A stretch of DNA of 64,000 nucleotides from Oenanthe sinensis (lineage: Eukaryota > Streptophyta > Magnoliopsida > Apiales > Apiaceae): contig CM053802.1 in NCBI GenBank assembly GCA_028671895.1, forward strand, positions 368,631 to 432,630. Direction: 5' to 3'. The position numbers were made by a program, and so were the translations under genes. The notes beneath the pieces were generated by a model. It had not been told where the DNA came from, searched no databases, and was given only the letters and a program-made list of their open reading frames with translations. Below, piece by piece: positions 54,401 to 64,000 of this stretch (position 1 is its first letter; every line of letters begins with the position of its first letter).

Positions 54401-57400
54401 TGTTTCTCTTCAACTTTATAGCAACCAGCAATCTTGGGCATATCACCATGTCGTGTTACAAGTCCAAAGGACCATAACTTCACGTTACTCTCTTCTTTGC
54501 TTTCCTCCTTTGTGAGGTTAGAAGGCTTATTCGATTCATCTTCAATTTCATTTTCACCAACTATGATTGTTTTTCTTTTAGTACTTTTGTCAAACAGTTT
54601 GGTCTCCAATGAACAATCAAACAGATAGTTGACACCGAAAAGTTTTATATGCTCTCTTGACCAATTCCCAACACTGCCAACCTCATCCTGTACCTTAGGC
54701 ACATATGCTACTGCAGCAGGAGATACGGATGGAGAGGATTTCCCAAAATAAGAGATGCACTGCATCACCTTGGCACCAAGAGAATTGCCTTCTTCCAAAT
54801 TTTGCTTGGGTTCAAAGAAGTCCTCCAGTCCCAAAGCTATACAAATGATTTCTTCAGAACGCCAATCCTCTTTATCTTCACCTGGCAATTCATCATAAGC
54901 AACTTTCTCTTCTCCGGTTGTTATACTAACTTCACTGTCAATGTCACTCCATTTTTGCTCATTGAATAAGGCTCCAAACAGTGTGCCATTTCTTGTACTC
55001 GAACCAATTTTCTGATAGTCTCTACAATTTGCATTTTGAGGCTCATCTTCAAATCTAGGAACATTCAACTTGAGTTTTTGTAAGGATTCGTGCGAGGTCC
55101 TTCCTGACCTTGGATTGCCATGTTCTTCCTTAGTTTTCCACCCAAAAGGATGAACAAATCCTTCCACTCGACTTTTAGCCTTCATCTCCTTCAACATACC
55201 CATTTTGTGAGCAGCCAAGACAACTAACTCATCTAGTTTCTGAAATCTCTTACTAGACTTCTCCTTATAGCACAAAAACTGTCGTTGTACCTCTTGCATA
55301 CGCTCATCAAAAGTTGTATCACTTTCTTCATCTGTTATTAGCTCCATTTCCCTTGCCACAACCACTGAATTAATTAGTAAGAACTTCAACACACGACTGT
55401 TTTCAACACTATAGAATGAGCAACTCACTCAATCTAGAATCCAAAATCAACACACAATCCCTCACACTAATAGTTCTGATCAGATATCAACAATTTCCAA
55501 CAGATTTTCTCTCAGTCAATACATCAAACAGTTCAGGTGCACAATACTTCTGATTCACTAGCACCTAAAATAATCAATACAATCACAATCACTTCAACTT
55601 CAACTAATATCTTCCACACTCTCACAACTTCTTAAGTCTCCAGAAATTCACAACAACAGCAACACCTTCACCACAGATATCACAGCTCTGCACAACAACA
55701 CACAAATCTCCAATACAATCACAATTTACTGAGTTAACAACCCCAGACTACTGAGTCAACTCAGAAACAACAATATCTCTACTTTTCACACTCAATTCAG
55801 TCAATCAACAATTCTCCTCACAAACAATTTTTCAAACAGTTGCAATACACAACACAATACTACTCCAAAATCAACAGTAATCACAGAATTCTCACTCCAA
55901 TTGCTGACTTAAGCAGAAAAACAGAGATACTACTAGCAATCAACTGAGATCAACAGATCTAACAAATACATCTACAGATATATGAAGAACAAGTACAAAA
56001 CAGAGCACCTGAATTGTTTCTACGTAACTTGCAGAATACACATGCGATTACTTCTCTGTAAACAACTCGTCTCCACTAGCACAGCATGGTTGAAGCAGTG
56101 GCTGATCGATTTTAACAGCTCTGATACCAATTTGTCATGCCTTGACAAGTAATTTTCCAGATTTTCTAATGTTTTTGTGTTTTTCTATGTATTTGAATGT
56201 GTAGAACAGTAAAACAAGCAAGGAATTAGAGAATCTAGGCTAGAAATGCAAGAGAACAGGTGAGAAATGGTGAGTTTTAGAGAGATATAAACCCTAGAGA
56301 GAAAATTCAGTTAGAGAGAGAGAATAACAGGATTTAGAGAGAGAGAGACTTGTGGAACAAGTTCCATTTTCTGATAATATTTCAAAACATAATCCCAAAT
56401 TACAAATGTGCTGCTATTTATACTACTCCATATTAACTAACTCTGAAATTACTTAACTACCCTTACTACTAAATGAAATACTACTACTAGTACTCTATTG
56501 ATGCCTTCCTGACAACCGCCAACCTTTTTCGTCTTTGGTAAATTTCCCAAGGGAGCAAATTGTGCAAAGGCTTCTAATTCGGCGAAGGATTTCTCTTTCA
56601 TTTACCGAGTTCATAGGCTTGTCTTACTTTACATCTGTTGCCATCTCATGTGTTCTTTTTCTTAACTTGTGTATTCAGTTATATAATTGAAGGCCGTGTC
56701 TGTTATTTGACAATGTGTGATCGTGCTTATCCAAAGAAACTTGCCTTTCAATACTTGGAAGATCTTGCGAATGAATTTGAGCGTGTTAACGGAAATCAAA
56801 TTGAAACTGCTGCAAGACCTTATGCATTCATAAAATTTGGTAGATCTCACATAATTGCTGAATGATCGATATTTGTACTATTACAGGTCTTGATAATTAT
56901 TTTACTTTTTTTATGATGGTAGATACGTTCATTCAGAAAACAAAAAAATTGTACCAGGACACAAGAACCCAGCGAAATATTGCTAAGCTTAATGATGAAC
57001 TCTACGAAGTTCACCAAATAATGACTCGCAATGTACAGGAAGTTCTTGGTGTTGGTGAAAAGTTAGATCGTAAGTTCATTTCCCTTTTTTTTTGCAGAAA
57101 GCACTTTTGTATTTGCGTACCTCTTCATTTTTTACTTTAATAATTCCATATTGTTATGGTTCAGTTCAAAATAGTGAACTTATATTCTTGTTAAATATCA
57201 ACTATTTAAGGATGTTCTATTGTGATATAGGTGTTGTATTCTTATTTGAAACTTTTGACTATCCATACTGGTCCCTTAATTTGAGATGGAAGGGGTGTGT
57301 ATAATATATCAAGTGTTAGTTTGTGTATTTATGTTTCCCTCGCTTTTATTTATGTTCATTACCTAGGGTTTGTTTTTTACGTTTTCTGTTTTGTTATTAT

Positions 57401-59556
57401 ATTTGGTGCTTTAAATCTTTGTGAATCTCATTAAATATTGCAGAGGTCAGTCAAATGTCCAGCCGGTTGACGTCAGAGTCTCGCATATATGCTGACAAGG
57501 CAAAAGATTTGAATCGACAGGTTAGTTTTCAGTTTTCACAGGTCTTTTACATATACATATATACATACACATATGTGTGTGTGTATATTTGGGGTGTTGA
57601 TATCTTCACACCCTTTGTTAAATGTGAATACCCTTCATGCATTAAGGTGCTGTACTGCATCATAGCTTTATAGTGTTGTCTAGGTACAAGTCTACAATGG
57701 CGGAGCCATGCACAATTTAACTTTGGGTGTAGAAATATCACTCCCTTATTTTATTTTGTTATAAAAAATTTAGTGTATTGTTAGGTGTTCATATAGTCAA
57801 ATTAAATAAATGTGTAAAGAGAAGAGGAAAAAAACAATTTTAGATTACTTGTTAGTATCTTTTGGTGAATCTCATGTACTTTGTTGTGGTCGTCTCAATA
57901 TTTTTGTTGCTCATCTCCTGTTGCCTTGTTATTCATTAATATGGCAACAAGCCTAAGCCAATATAATTTCATATAGACTCTGAGTTGCACAATTTATGGA
58001 AATTACAAAGTCAAATGATGAGATTGGTGTCCCCTCATCCCTTCCCCGGTATAAGTCTCCTTCACCACAATCTAGTTCAAACAGTATTATAGATGATGAT
58101 AGAAATATAGGCAAGTTGATGGGGTTTGTAAGATTACAAAAGTAGATTGTGGCTCAGCTTTTTTTAAATATTTTTAAAATGAATAAGCCTTGCTCTTTAA
58201 CAATTATGTGGAATTTGAAACTGCTCACAAGTCCTATCAGATTTGTGTCGAGATTTTATTCAGAATTTTCAAAGTTCTTTTGTGCACAGGGCTTATGGCT
58301 GTGAAGCAAATATTCAGTATTCACTATATGAACACTTGACTATTTAGACAAATTTGGCAGATATCTTGTAATATTAGCAAAAACCTAGAATGCCTGGTAA
58401 ATGTTGGCTCTTATTCTAGTATTAACTAAGAAAGAATACCCAAGTTATGTACAGAACTATAGTAATGTAAAAGATGTAGGCTTTGTACGCCAAGGTATGT
58501 TTTAGATGTTCCTGTGTACTAAATGTTCTCTTCTGTAAAAAATTATTACAGGGTTAGCATTATTAGCACGTGAAACCACACACGTCCACCTACTCTGTAC
58601 CAAAGAAATGCTAATCAGTGCTATGTATCATGTATAAATAATTTTCTATTGCTAAAGTAGATTTTTACTCTGTTTATATTTCTTCATGTGAAGGGAGTTA
58701 TCCCCTTAATTTCAAGAACAAAATTGTAAGCTATTTATATCCCCTGATTTTTAAATTTTTGTTAAGCATTTTTGGCAACTGAGATCTCCGTCTCCCTGTC
58801 TTTTAAATCTCCTTTTTCTAATTAATATGCCCTGTAAGGCCATGATCAGTTTCCTTTTTGGGATGATAACATACCATGTACTTTCTTTATTGGTATGAAC
58901 TCCATATTTTTATTTATATGTAAATGACTGAGCATTTTATTGTTTGTAGGCTTTTCCACGAGTTTTCTTTTTGACTGATAACTTTTTTGTCCAGCTTTAG
59001 TTGTATATATGCTGTTGCTGAATCCTGTTAAGTGTTAAATATATCCGAGTGACCGAGTGTACGAAAAATCAAAATCAAGTCGACGCGATTCTAGTTACAA
59101 TGTAAACAGAACCCCAAATATGAGATGTCTGCAATCATGCCCATATCTCCCTCAAGGTCCCACCATAACTAAGAGGGATGACTGTCATGGGAATCTAAAC
59201 AGGACTCTTGGGGTATCGGTTACCAAACGCTGATAAATAAATATCGATGAAGTTGAGGGTTCTCATTAGTGACTGTTCATGTTATCTCAGTGCAGGCTTA
59301 TCCCCCAAGCTACATAATAGTCCCTTTTTTGTTAATATCTTTTGAAGTTCCATTCAATGATGTACAGTGTATATTTCTGTATGAAGTCTATCTCCATATG
59401 ATTATTTTGAATCTCTCTCTGTATTATGACAAAATTATGTCTATATTTTGTTGTTTGATCGTCTAATCGCAGGCTTTGATCCGGAAATGGGCTCCTGTTG
59501 CAATTGTCTTGGGAGTAGTCATTCTTCTATTCTGGGTGAGGAAGAAGATTTGGTGA
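51442..59556 (+). CDS. SEC22: SEC22 longin R-SNARE, five coding exons, 218 aa
   Basis: Coding exons 51442-51629, 56679-56839, 56923-57069, 57444-57520 and 59473-59556 join in frame with GT..AG introns to exactly 218 residues, the usual length. SEC22 is a vesicle SNARE of ER-Golgi traffic. Residues 1-~125 are the longin domain (MVKLTMIARVTDGLPLVEGL; CYLTMCDRAYPKKLAFQYLE). Residues ~128-190 are the SNARE coiled coil (TQRNIAKLNDELYEVHQIMT). Residues ~196-214 are the tail anchor (APVAIVLGVVILLFW), followed by RKKIW. At the SNARE zero layer the sequence is VLGVGEKLD, with Val where animal SEC22 has Arg; I recall the same in Arabidopsis. The first coding intron is 5.05 kb, swollen by a MITE and an LTR element; splice sites and frame are intact, so the gene appears functional. 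Confidence 0.95.
52278..52529. mobile_element. Highly palindromic Stowaway-like MITE in SEC22 intron
   Basis: CTCCCTCCGTCCC...GGGACGGAGGGAG ends with TA duplications. Almost the whole 252 bp is an inverted repeat (AGTTCCATAACTTATTTTT against AAATAAATTATGGAACT, and TTTTTGTATAAAAATAG against CTATTTTTATACAAAAA). Its transcript would fold into one long hairpin. Confidence 0.9.
53079..53460 (-). repeat. 3' LTR of the SEC22-intron element
   Basis: 382 bp. A minus-strand GTATAAATAG box (53361-53370 region) marks the U3 promoter. Confidence 0.9.
53559..54089 (-). CDS. Second ORF of the non-autonomous LTR element, about 175 aa
   Basis: Overlaps the end of the preceding gag-like frame by 65 bases, shifted by +1. 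It has helices (DIHEVCDEMDRVVSEINQQY) and VVIIIFDPGGFLSFYKAQL, echoing the FDPGG motif upstream. No enzyme motif is seen. It could be reached by frameshifting, or it could be the displaced C-terminus of the same protein. Confidence 0.4.
   Translation of the reverse strand: MFMVQIANSIGIQGLDIHEVCDEMDRVVSEINQQYVDLVRFELNAMPFKYNYIVFRQCRSEINKVMRLKYRKASRRSVVIIIFDPGGFLSFYKAQLVDCSAGILNVQPMVTRRSQWKSDAYEKKRNHSREALSVMYLIQAEVSCEGKQEVAMMVSACSHLLEQYARSFCRSFIVRS
54025..55347 (-). CDS. Gag-like protein of the non-autonomous LTR element, 440 aa
   Basis: The frame starts MELITDEESDTTFDERMQEV at 55347 (open further upstream without an ATG). A charged helical N-terminus is followed by SLQKLKLNVPRFEDEPQ near residues 88-105, which resembles the KLxxPxFDGxDP motif that opens the gag core of Ty3/gypsy elements. 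The rest of the core (the W-rich helices) is missing. The remainder is not a family I know; it contains MVIFDPGGQVHNKQMFRSK. It overlaps a second frame (53559-54089) by 65 bases in the +1 phase, and FDPGG occurs in both, so the two may be one protein split by a frameshift. Confidence 0.5.
   Translation of the reverse strand: MELITDEESDTTFDERMQEVQRQFLCYKEKSSKRFQKLDELVVLAAHKMGMLKEMKAKSRVEGFVHPFGWKTKEEHGNPRSGRTSHESLQKLKLNVPRFEDEPQNANCRDYQKIGSSTRNGTLFGALFNEQKWSDIDSEVSITTGEEKVAYDELPGEDKEDWRSEEIICIALGLEDFFEPKQNLEEGNSLGAKVMQCISYFGKSSPSVSPAAVAYVPKVQDEVGSVGNWSREHIKLFGVNYLFDCSLETKLFDKSTKRKTIIVGENEIEDESNKPSNLTKEESKEESNVKLWSFGLVTRHGDMPKIAGCYKVEEKQGGNEAASSMITTSMMKIAKAFPKDFLAAAANSYELGLKSNFGNGNMVIFDPGGQVHNKQMFRSKVTLAEDVMMIKVGGQVRQLKEIINLKYLAIDKEHSQLEEGVYGSDCKFNWNTRPGYSRSL
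55348..56132 (-). other. Leader of the SEC22-intron element
   Basis: Untranslated leader between primer-binding site and ORF, rich in CAACA/TCACAA words on the plus strand. No gene. Confidence 0.4.
56133..56514 (-). repeat. 5' LTR of the SEC22-intron element
   Basis: 382 bp, near-identical to 53079-53460, followed by the ACCGC target duplication. It ends about 165 bp before the SEC22 exon 2 acceptor. Confidence 0.9.
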
Positions 59557-62064
59557 TCTTTAGTATTGCTGCACTTGTAGAACACTCACCCTACTTTTTT
59601 GTTATCTAATCCGGCGCTCTAGATTGCCTGTTATAATTACTTGAGAAACCAGAGCTTTTGTATTAATATATATTTCGATGTGGAAACTTGAATCTTGTGC
59701 TCAAAGCATTTAGTTCAGATACACCTAGAGGACTGATAGCCTCTTAATCCTTGAAGATATTTGCGATAAAACCATATGCTTATTAAATACTATTAGTGGT
59801 TTTGTATTTATCTAGTTGTGTCACACAAGATACGATGGTCAGTATGGGAAATAGGAACACTATTGTATGCTAGTTCTGTTGACAAACTAAAGAGGTAATG
59901 TAGTGTACTGATGCCTTGCTACTGTATTTCACTAGATTGGGTACATTTCAGTCTTGTTTAGCAAATGTACAACATAAATGTGGAAGAGTTTATTTAGGGA
60001 CAGTGTTACAGTAGAATATGAGATAATTTATGCAGTAAAAGTCATCATGTTTGTAGAGTTTAGCCAGTTATATCAATGTTTGTAGAGTTTGTAGAATAAA
60101 ATGATTTGCACCGAAATATAACTAAATACATATATAAAAGTGGTTTGATATTTTTAGATTGAATTTTAAAATTTTGATTTTAATTCGGTTCAATTTCAAA
60201 TAATTCATTTTTTATCGGTTTTATCAATTTTGGTTTGGTTTCATTTATGTTTCGATTTTGTTATCACTGTAGTTGGTAAGAACTGTAAGATTATTTTAAA
60301 TAAAATTTGTCAGATTATTTTAAATAAAATTTGTCAGATTATTTTATATAATATAATTTAAATTATTATTAAAATTTTAAAATTCAACTCTCATCAATAA
60401 CATATAAAAATTAAAATTAAATGATCAGTGTCTAACATTCCATATAGGATTCAAATCCTTTTATTCATGTATTATTATTATATTCAATTTTATTTTAGTT
60501 ACGGATACACTACCCATGAATTTATTTTATTTAAATAAGATTGTAAGGATAAAATCGTCTTTTTACTGTAAGTCTCGTTCAATACTCTTCCCATATCTTA
60601 ATTCTAACCCAAATAAATCCTCCATATACATAAAAAGCCTAGGTCATTACTAGGAGGGGACCTTATATAGAATTCTGTAGATCACTTTATATACACATAA
60701 AATAGGTATATAATTTTTATTATTCATCAAATATAAGTATAAATGAATTAAAAAATAAATTTACATATAAAAAATATTGAAAATGACATATAATAATAAA
60801 TAAATAATAAAACGATTCTACAGCAGAATCATATTAAATTGAATCAAATTTTTAAATAGAATTCTATAATATAATCAAATTGAAAATCAAATTTTTCTCT
60901 TAATTTTTAAATATTAAATTGTTTGTAAAACTTATACATGATTTGTATGTTATATTATAATTAAAATTTATTTGTTATTAATCATAAATATGATTAATTT
61001 TAAAGTTATTTATGAGATTCTATGTTAGAATTAAATGGTTCTCCCCAGACCTCCATGTATAAAATGTCCTCTCTAGAGCGTCACTCAGCTTATATATATG
61101 TGTGTGAAGTAAAATATTTAGTTTTAGTATAATAAACGTTGTAATATATTCAAATATTATTTAAATAATATTAATATAGATTTAAAATTTGAATTTAATT
61201 AAAATCATACTAAAATTTAATATTTTATATTTAAAATCTCATCACGTATTAACATTATTTTAAATAACTAAAAAATAAAAATAATGAATATATAAATATT
61301 AAATAAATAAATAAATATGTATCAAAATAGCCTAGATAAAAACCTAAGTATGCAATTACGGGTGCACAAATTTAATCCAATCCAAATAAATTGACTCCAC
61401 CCAATCCTTTTTTAGGCGGAACAAACCGAACCGTTCTAAATAGAAAATTAAATGGGTCAATTTTTTATGAGGCCGAATAAGTTGGGTTGATTTAGAGTTT
61501 AATAAATTTTAAATCGATCTAACTCAACCCAATCCGTTATGATATATATACATGTTAACACATTTATTAGTCATTTTAACTTACAAATAATAATTTTTTA
61601 TTCTATTTTATGTGTTAATTTGCTATTTGTAACCTAAATATCTAATTTTTATACATTAATTCTAACACACAAGCGCCAAACTAATATTTTAATAATTTAA
61701 TAAAATGTGTTCACTATAAAAAAATACGTGTATTTTCTATCGATTATATTTATTTCAAACAAATCAAAAACAATCCAAACCGACCCAACCAAATATACAA
61801 TTAATAGGTTGGGTTATAAATATTTTTTTTAATTAATGAATTAAATATTTTATAAACCGAAGTAATTGAGTTTAAGTTTTTCAGCAACCCATGAATTTTT
61901 TTTCAAAATGTGTGGTATATCTCTCTCTCCATGGTTTCTCAGTAAGCAACGGTAACATTAGATTGTATGTGTATATATAATATCACAAATCTCTCTCAGG
62001 CATAACCATTGATAATAGGTGCTCTGGATTGTTGATAGTAACTGAAGCTGAAAGTAATTAAATT
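59557..62064. other. SEC22 3' UTR and AT-rich intergenic DNA
   Basis: The SEC22 3' UTR likely ends within ~150 bases of the stop. 60120-61330 is AT-rich without a gene. 61365-61560 and 61755-61870 are degenerate AACCCAATCC/AACCGACCC tracts of the kind seen at 19640 and 23235. Confidence 0.45.
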
Positions 62065-62072
62065 AAACCCTA
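62065..62072 (+). promoter_or_regulatory. Telobox AAACCCTA before the CCCH gene
   Basis: AAACCCTA ends 12 bases before the start codon. Confidence 0.35.
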
Positions 62073-62084
62073 AAATACAAGGAG

Positions 62085-64000
62085 ATGTCGATCTCAGAGC
62101 AAAATGATGACCCCATCTTTCGTATTCTTCACCAAACTCTTTCTAACCTCTCAATCAACAACTCAAGGTTACCATTTTCATTCCTTTGTTTAATATTATA
62201 TGTATATATCCGCATTATCGATTCATCACGTATCAACCCTCCTTGTAAGTCGTAACTGTTTTGTTTATATATGTTCTTTTTGAAATTGAAGCATCTCTAA
62301 TGAAATAGATTATCACACTGAGACTGAGGAAGACCTTGAAAATGATGACCAACAAGGCTATGACATTCTTTTCAACACTATCCAAGGTACTACTGCCTAT
62401 CATCTGTTTGTCTTTATGTCTTCATTATTTATACACACAGGAAATCTTTCTTTATGTCCGTGCTTTATTTCTTATTGTTGTAGCCGGTCTGGTAGATAAA
62501 CTTAAGGTAGATCAATGCAAGCTTTATCCAAGGAAACATGGTCTCAGATTGACGGACAAGAAAGATGTTCTCATTCACCGCATCAAGGAACATCTTGAGT
62601 ATGATTTTTATGTCTCTTTCTTTATTTTATTGTTTGTTTGGGGGCGTATTTATCCTTTTCCAAATTTCTGAGATTATTTCTTGATTCATTCTCTAACTAT
62701 TCCCCCTTCTCTTTCTTTCAGTATTGTCAATGGAGGTGGAGAAACTAAGTACCCACCATCAAGTTTTACACTCAACTGTAAAGGTATATTGTTATGTGTA
62801 TCTTCCATACTTTTGAAATTATTAGTCATTGCTTATACTGTTTTACACATACCAATCCACATTCAAAGTTGCAATTTTATTTAGACCAGTGTATATATGA
62901 TCATTGATTTGTTATATCATTCCTTATGAATTTTACTGCTGATTATTGGTAGGTGATGCTTGCATGGGGGATGTTGTTTTGTTTGAACAAACTGTTTATG
63001 AAATGTAACTCTCTGGCTGGTCGTTCTGGATTTTAGTAATAATATAATAATGTGGATGATTCTAATGTTGCCACGTTTTATATAAACATTATAAATTACA
63101 TACGGCTTAATAATTAAGCTCATAAAAATCTTAAAGATTAATTATCAAGCTGATAACATTTTTATCCAACCATACAAATATTAATCTAACAGCTATATAA
63201 ACTGTTGGTTATAAATTTAATATATCCAACTGTGTATATTGTATTGACCAGTTTCCATGTATAAATTACTCGATTTTTACCTTGCTTCATAATATGTTAT
63301 ACATCATAGATCACAATTTTAATCTTTTGTATTATCCATAAACTGAACTGCAACGTATTCTGTTGACTGTTTGTTGATTATGTCACAGGTTTAACATTGC
63401 TTCGAGGAGCTCTGTCAGTCCTCCTTGTGGAACAAGGATTGTAGCAGGACGCATTGTGAAAGAAAGCTATGGTGCTGCTAAGCAACAACATACTTTTACG
63501 GTAAGACTTGGTTTACAATCATGCATACAAATCAAAGTTCTTGGACCTAGAAAAGCAGTATTCTTTGGTACTATGCTTTACTCGCTGAACGTGTAGATTT
63601 TTTGTTCCATAATTCATAGCATCTGAACGTTGATATAAATTTTCTTTTTATTTTCATTAAATCTCTCATAGTTCTCACTTGGAGGTAAAAAAAGACTCCC
63701 ATAGCTTTTATAAAGAAGTAGTGAGTGCATTATGAAGAACATACGTCAGTGTAGTAGTACTTGTATTTGAATACAGTTTATATTAACTATTTACTACATA
63801 GTATTTTTGCAACTGGATAGTGGTGAGAAGGGTTTGACTAATTCACCTTCAGCATTCATATTATGAACTTGTTGTATATCAAAGGATAATGTGCATTAAA
63901 TTTTTTTTTTTGTTAACTCTGACTAGGTTGAAGTCTTATGAAGCAAAGGTGAGAGACCACACCCTCCACTTCATCCCCTTCTCATCAAGGGCAGAAATCT
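62085..64000 (+). CDS. SAP-domain CCCH zinc-finger protein 62-like, 5' part, runs off the window
   Basis: Exons 62085-62167, 62292-62386, 62484-62598, 62722-62783, 62953-63004, 63389-63500 and 63927-64000+ join in frame with GT..AG introns. The N-terminus is MSISEQNDDPIFRILHQTLS. A SAP (DNA/RNA-binding) motif lies at about residues 62-97 (VDKLKVDQCKLYPRKHGLRL, KKDVLIHRIKEHLE). It is followed by GDACMGDVVLFEQTVYEMFN and GTRIVAGRIVKESYGAAKQQ, which resemble plant zinc finger CCCH domain-containing protein 62; the CCCH finger itself would lie beyond the window. In the last visible exon the codon at 63939-63941 is TGA, between VEVL and SKGERPHPPLHPLLIKGRN, where relatives as I recall have Trp. 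Sequence after it stays open and conserved. This could be a true null allele, an unrecognised splice site, or a sequencing error. Confidence 0.75.

Larger units (their letters stand above)
53079..56514 (-). mobile_element. Non-autonomous LTR retrotransposon in SEC22 intron
   Basis: LTRs 53079-53460 and 56133-56514 are both 382 bp, TG...CA ended, with about five differences by eye. Target duplication ACCGC flanks them (53074-53078 and 56515-56519). The minus strand has TGGTATCAGAGC (56118-56129) next to the 5' LTR and a purine tract AAGGAGGGAGGAA (53461-53473) next to the 3' LTR. The interior has no protease, RT or integrase, only an unusual gag-like protein. It is antisense to SEC22. Confidence 0.92.

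Noticed and set aside
56638..57673. Separate small genes at 56638, 56862, 57092 and 57455
   Set aside because: They are SEC22 exons extended into introns.
62681..62884. Independent 67-aa ORF
   Set aside because: It contains exon 4 of the CCCH gene in frame, read on into the next intron.

Overview
This window is nuclear DNA of a flowering plant, almost certainly a eudicot. The evidence is spliced genes with canonical GT..AG introns, long AT-rich intergenic DNA, plant-only families (DUF936, trihelix, MIR164), plant LTR retrotransposons and Stowaway-like MITEs. The species cannot be fixed from the sequence.

Layout. 1-14.4 kb: a MITE split by a three-LTR Ty3/gypsy Tat-lineage retrotransposon (496-14041, 5-bp target duplication AAGGG). 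Its gag-pol lies on the minus strand, a three-exon accessory gene lies on the opposite strand, and it carries two hairpin-forming 79-bp tandem arrays. The LTR-to-LTR part 10562-14041 is an internally deleted derivative. 14.4-16.2 kb: AT-rich DNA with a Helitron-like copy. 16.2-18.3 kb: a six-exon J-protein gene with a heat-shock element upstream. 18.3-28.4 kb: a repeat graveyard of Helitron-like copies, inverted-repeat MITEs, CCGG/CCCG-rich tracts, a 175-bp tandem repeat and a scrap of organellar rRNA. 28.5-29.7 kb: an intronless trihelix transcription factor. 31.8-32.9 kb: a probable solo Copia-type LTR. 33.6-38 kb: decayed gene fragments (importin-alpha-like, BIG BROTHER-type RING-H2, NOC3) and a 386-bp tandem duplication. 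39.1-40 kb: a DUF6598-like gene or gene remnant. 42.0-44.0 kb: a four-exon DUF936 gene. 44.3-44.4 kb: a MIR164 hairpin on the minus strand. 44.5-46.9 kb: a non-autonomous LTR element carrying a signal-peptide-peptidase-like fragment, inserted about 60 bp upstream of the miRNA in the same orientation. 47-49.6 kb: a Helitron-like element, a mitochondrial 26S rRNA-containing insertion and a Helitron 3' end. 49.8-59.6 kb: SEC22, whose 5-kb first coding intron holds a palindromic MITE and a second non-autonomous LTR element. 62.1-64.0 kb: the 5' part of a SAP/CCCH zinc-finger-62-like gene with an in-frame TGA in the last visible exon.

The host genes are unrelated single-copy-type genes (chaperone, transcription factor, ER-Golgi SNARE, microRNA) and form no operon or pathway. 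What links the window is transposon activity: nested insertion, captured gene fragments, and LTR promoters placed next to or inside host genes. The most rewarding places for follow-up are the spliced antisense gene and hairpin arrays of the Tat element, the LTR promoter upstream of MIR164, and the in-frame stop in the CCCH gene.
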